Below, one piece after another: positions 3,670 to 5,040 of a stretch of 5,040 nt of DNA. The notes under the pieces are model-generated. The model was given only the letters and a program-made list of their open reading frames with translations, was not told the DNA's origin and did no database searches. The position numbers and the translations under genes are program-made. The DNA is from Gemmatimonadota bacterium (GTDB lineage Bacteria; GCA-2686955): positions 1 through 5,040 of the forward strand of contig JALXCG010000557.1 of NCBI GenBank assembly GCA_026991065.1, in the 5' to 3' direction. The first letter of the stretch is position 1. The number at the start of each line of letters is the position of its first letter.

Positions 3670-5040
3670 TCACTCCGTGACGATGTCCGCGAACCAGAGT
3701 GCCGCCAGCGGACCGCCGTAGACTCCCATGTCCGTGGATGGTGCATTGAATCGACTGTAAAGCGTATCGACCTCAACCCAGTTTACTCCATCGACTTCGC
3801 CCACGCCGGAATCAATGCAGGGGGAGAGTGGATGCAACCCCCATACATAGGGTGGAGTGGTCACCAACAGGGGAGCATCACGCAGATTGCCTTCCCCTTC
3901 CCAGCCGTCGGCGATGCAGGAATAGATCACCTCCGGGATCCCCTGCAGGGTGTCGATGCCGGCAGGATCGTTGAACCACACGATGCTGCTTTGGATCAGC
4001 GGCCGGCTCCAGCCGATCATCGTGATTGCCCCGCTGTCGTAGTTGTCGACCCGGTTCCAGACGATGGTGCAGTTGCGCACCTCCGGAACCAGCGCCGGAG
4101 ATTCTCCGGCTTCGCGCTCGAAGGTCAGCGCCCCACCGGATGTGCGCGCGCTGTTGCGCGAGAGCACGCAGTTTTCAAGCAGCGGCTGTGATCCTCGCGA
4201 GTAGAGCGCGCCACCACTGCCGCCGAAGACCCCAATCGAGCGATTGGAGTCGAAGGCGCAGGCGCTGAATGTTGCCCGCGAACCCTCACAGAACACTGCA
4301 CCGCCCGCCGCGTTCCAGTCGGCGCGCAGCTCGTTGGCGACGAAACTGCAACGAACAAAAGTTGGCGATGCGCCCAGAATGTAAGCCCCGCCACCGTGGA
4401 ATTCAGCGGTATCGCTCTCGAAGAAGCAGTGATCCCAGAGGGACTGCAGTGAATCCGCGAAGAGAATGTAGGCACCCCCGCCTTCGCCGTTGGTCGTGGC
4501 ATTGGCGCTCACTGTGAGCGAATCGAAATGGGCGGCGGATTCACCCAGGAGATAGAGCCCGGCGCCCCCTTTGGCGCGGTTTCCGCGGATCTCACAGCCG
4601 CTCAGGAGTGGGTTCGCATCGCGCAGATAGGCCCCACCCCCATCATTTTCCGCGCGGTTGTCGCTGATCTCGCCGCCTCGCACCGCGGCGCTTCTCTCCT
4701 CGCCCGGGAACTCTTCGCCGCGCCCCAATACATAGATTCCACCCCCTGATCCGCCGAGATTGCGCGTGAAGCTGCAATCATCGAAGAGCGGCGTGGAGAG
4801 CGAATCCCAGTAGGCGCCTCCCCCCAGCCCTCCACCGGCGGCGCTGTTGTCCTGAATCGCACAAGCTTCGAAATGGGGGGCGGCGCCATTCAGGCAAGCC
4901 ACCCCGCCGCCGCGCCCGCTGCCGTTGTCCGGTGTGGCGTTGGCCTGAATCACGCAGCGCCACACCGTGGGAGCGGCGCCGTCGATCAGGAGCCCCGCTC
5001 CACTGGCGGCGTTGCCACCAGTGATCGTGAAACCGTAGAT
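3670..5040 (-). CDS. Large right-handed parallel beta-helix protein, C-terminal part (N-terminus outside window)
   Basis: The minus-strand frame is open to the right edge of the window; 25 codons continue past GTG 4965 and encode GFTITGGNAASGAGLLIDGA, the same repeat style, so that GTG is internal and not the start. About 456 residues are visible. They hold roughly thirteen coils marked by C-x-[I/F]-x-x-N or close variants: WRCVIQAN, FEACAIQDN, FDDCSFTRN, RGGEISDN, LSGCEIRGN, FDSLTVSAN, WDHCFFESD, FVRCSFVAN, FSACAFDSN, LENCVLSRN, VRNCTIVWN, IQSSIVWFN, VIYSCIADG. They alternate with Gly-rich GGGAY/GGA turns. This is the pattern of beta-helix repeats such as those in Pmp-like and pectate-lyase-like surface proteins. 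The region after the helix, LHPLSPCIDSG followed by DMGVYGGPLA, is the usual cap. The last residues, WFADIVTE, carry no recognisable sorting domain (no dockerin, FlgD-like or T9SS tail). A secreted or surface-attached protein, perhaps polysaccharide-binding or an adhesin, is the likely role; enzymatic activity cannot be told. Confidence 0.85.
   Translation of the reverse strand: MYGFTITGGNAASGAGLLIDGAAPTVWRCVIQANATPDNGSGRGGGVACLNGAAPHFEACAIQDNSAAGGGLGGGAYWDSLSTPLFDDCSFTRNLGGSGGGIYVLGRGEEFPGEERSAAVRGGEISDNRAENDGGGAYLRDANPLLSGCEIRGNRAKGGAGLYLLGESAAHFDSLTVSANATTNGEGGGAYILFADSLQSLWDHCFFESDTAEFHGGGAYILGASPTFVRCSFVANELRADWNAAGGAVFCEGSRATFSACAFDSNRSIGVFGGSGGALYSRGSQPLLENCVLSRNSARTSGGALTFEREAGESPALVPEVRNCTIVWNRVDNYDSGAITMIGWSRPLIQSSIVWFNDPAGIDTLQGIPEVIYSCIADGWEGEGNLRDAPLLVTTPPYVWGLHPLSPCIDSGVGEVDGVNWVEVDTLYSRFNAPSTDMGVYGGPLAALWFADIVTE

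Noticed and set aside
3667-4191. Plus-strand open frame of 174 codons opposite the beta-helix gene
   Set aside because: It is a shadow of the repeat-bearing minus-strand gene, with no ribosome binding site or recognisable domain.
3670-5040. CRISPR-like regular spacing in the beta-helix region
   Set aside because: The periodicity is at protein level (coils of about 22-30 residues); DNA units are not near-identical and there are no repeat-spacer units.

Overview
This is a GC-rich (roughly 60% by eye) bacterial window with seven protein-coding genes, two of which are cut by the window ends, and one small non-coding inverted-repeat element. The genes fall into two convergent blocks. The right-handed beta-helix protein, the small secreted Asp/Tyr/Cys-rich proteins and the outer-membrane-barrel protein with a built-in c-type heme motif point to a diderm bacterium. 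An environmental lineage such as Gemmatimonadota, Eisenbacteria/Krumholzibacteria-like FCB relatives or a deltaproteobacterial relative would fit. That placement is inference from protein style only, because no marker gene is present.

Plus-strand block (1-2775): the 3' end of a cytochrome P460-like haem protein (CxxCH at 246-260); a secreted outer-membrane beta-barrel protein whose mature N-terminus carries a CxxCH haem site (436-1509); a 169-bp imperfect palindrome with perfect 21-bp ends that looks like an IS630/Tc1-type MITE (1539-1707); a secreted YceI-family protein (1743-2363); and, one base after it, a small lipoprotein-type cytochrome c (2365-2775). Three of the four proteins carry a CxxCH motif, and all three of those with a visible N-terminus have export signals. 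The block therefore reads as a set of envelope redox proteins: two probably soluble or lipid-anchored cytochromes, a haem-bearing barrel in the outer membrane, and a periplasmic lipocalin-like YceI protein that could carry a quinone or another isoprenoid. The electron donor and acceptor cannot be read from the window.

Minus-strand block (5040-2772, read right to left): the C-terminal part of a large right-handed parallel beta-helix protein with about thirteen Cys-x-[Ile/Phe]-x-x-Asn coils; 27 bases later a small secreted Asp/Tyr/Cys-rich protein of unknown function with a strong ribosome binding site; then a YhbY-family RNA-binding protein (ribosome assembly). The YhbY gene ends tail to tail with the cytochrome lipoprotein gene, with the two stop codons interlocked, so no room is left for a conventional terminator between them.

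The most unusual items are the MITE-like hairpin inserted in the middle of the cytochrome cluster and the haem-bearing outer-membrane barrel. I do not see a CRISPR array, tRNA, rRNA or an obvious defence system.
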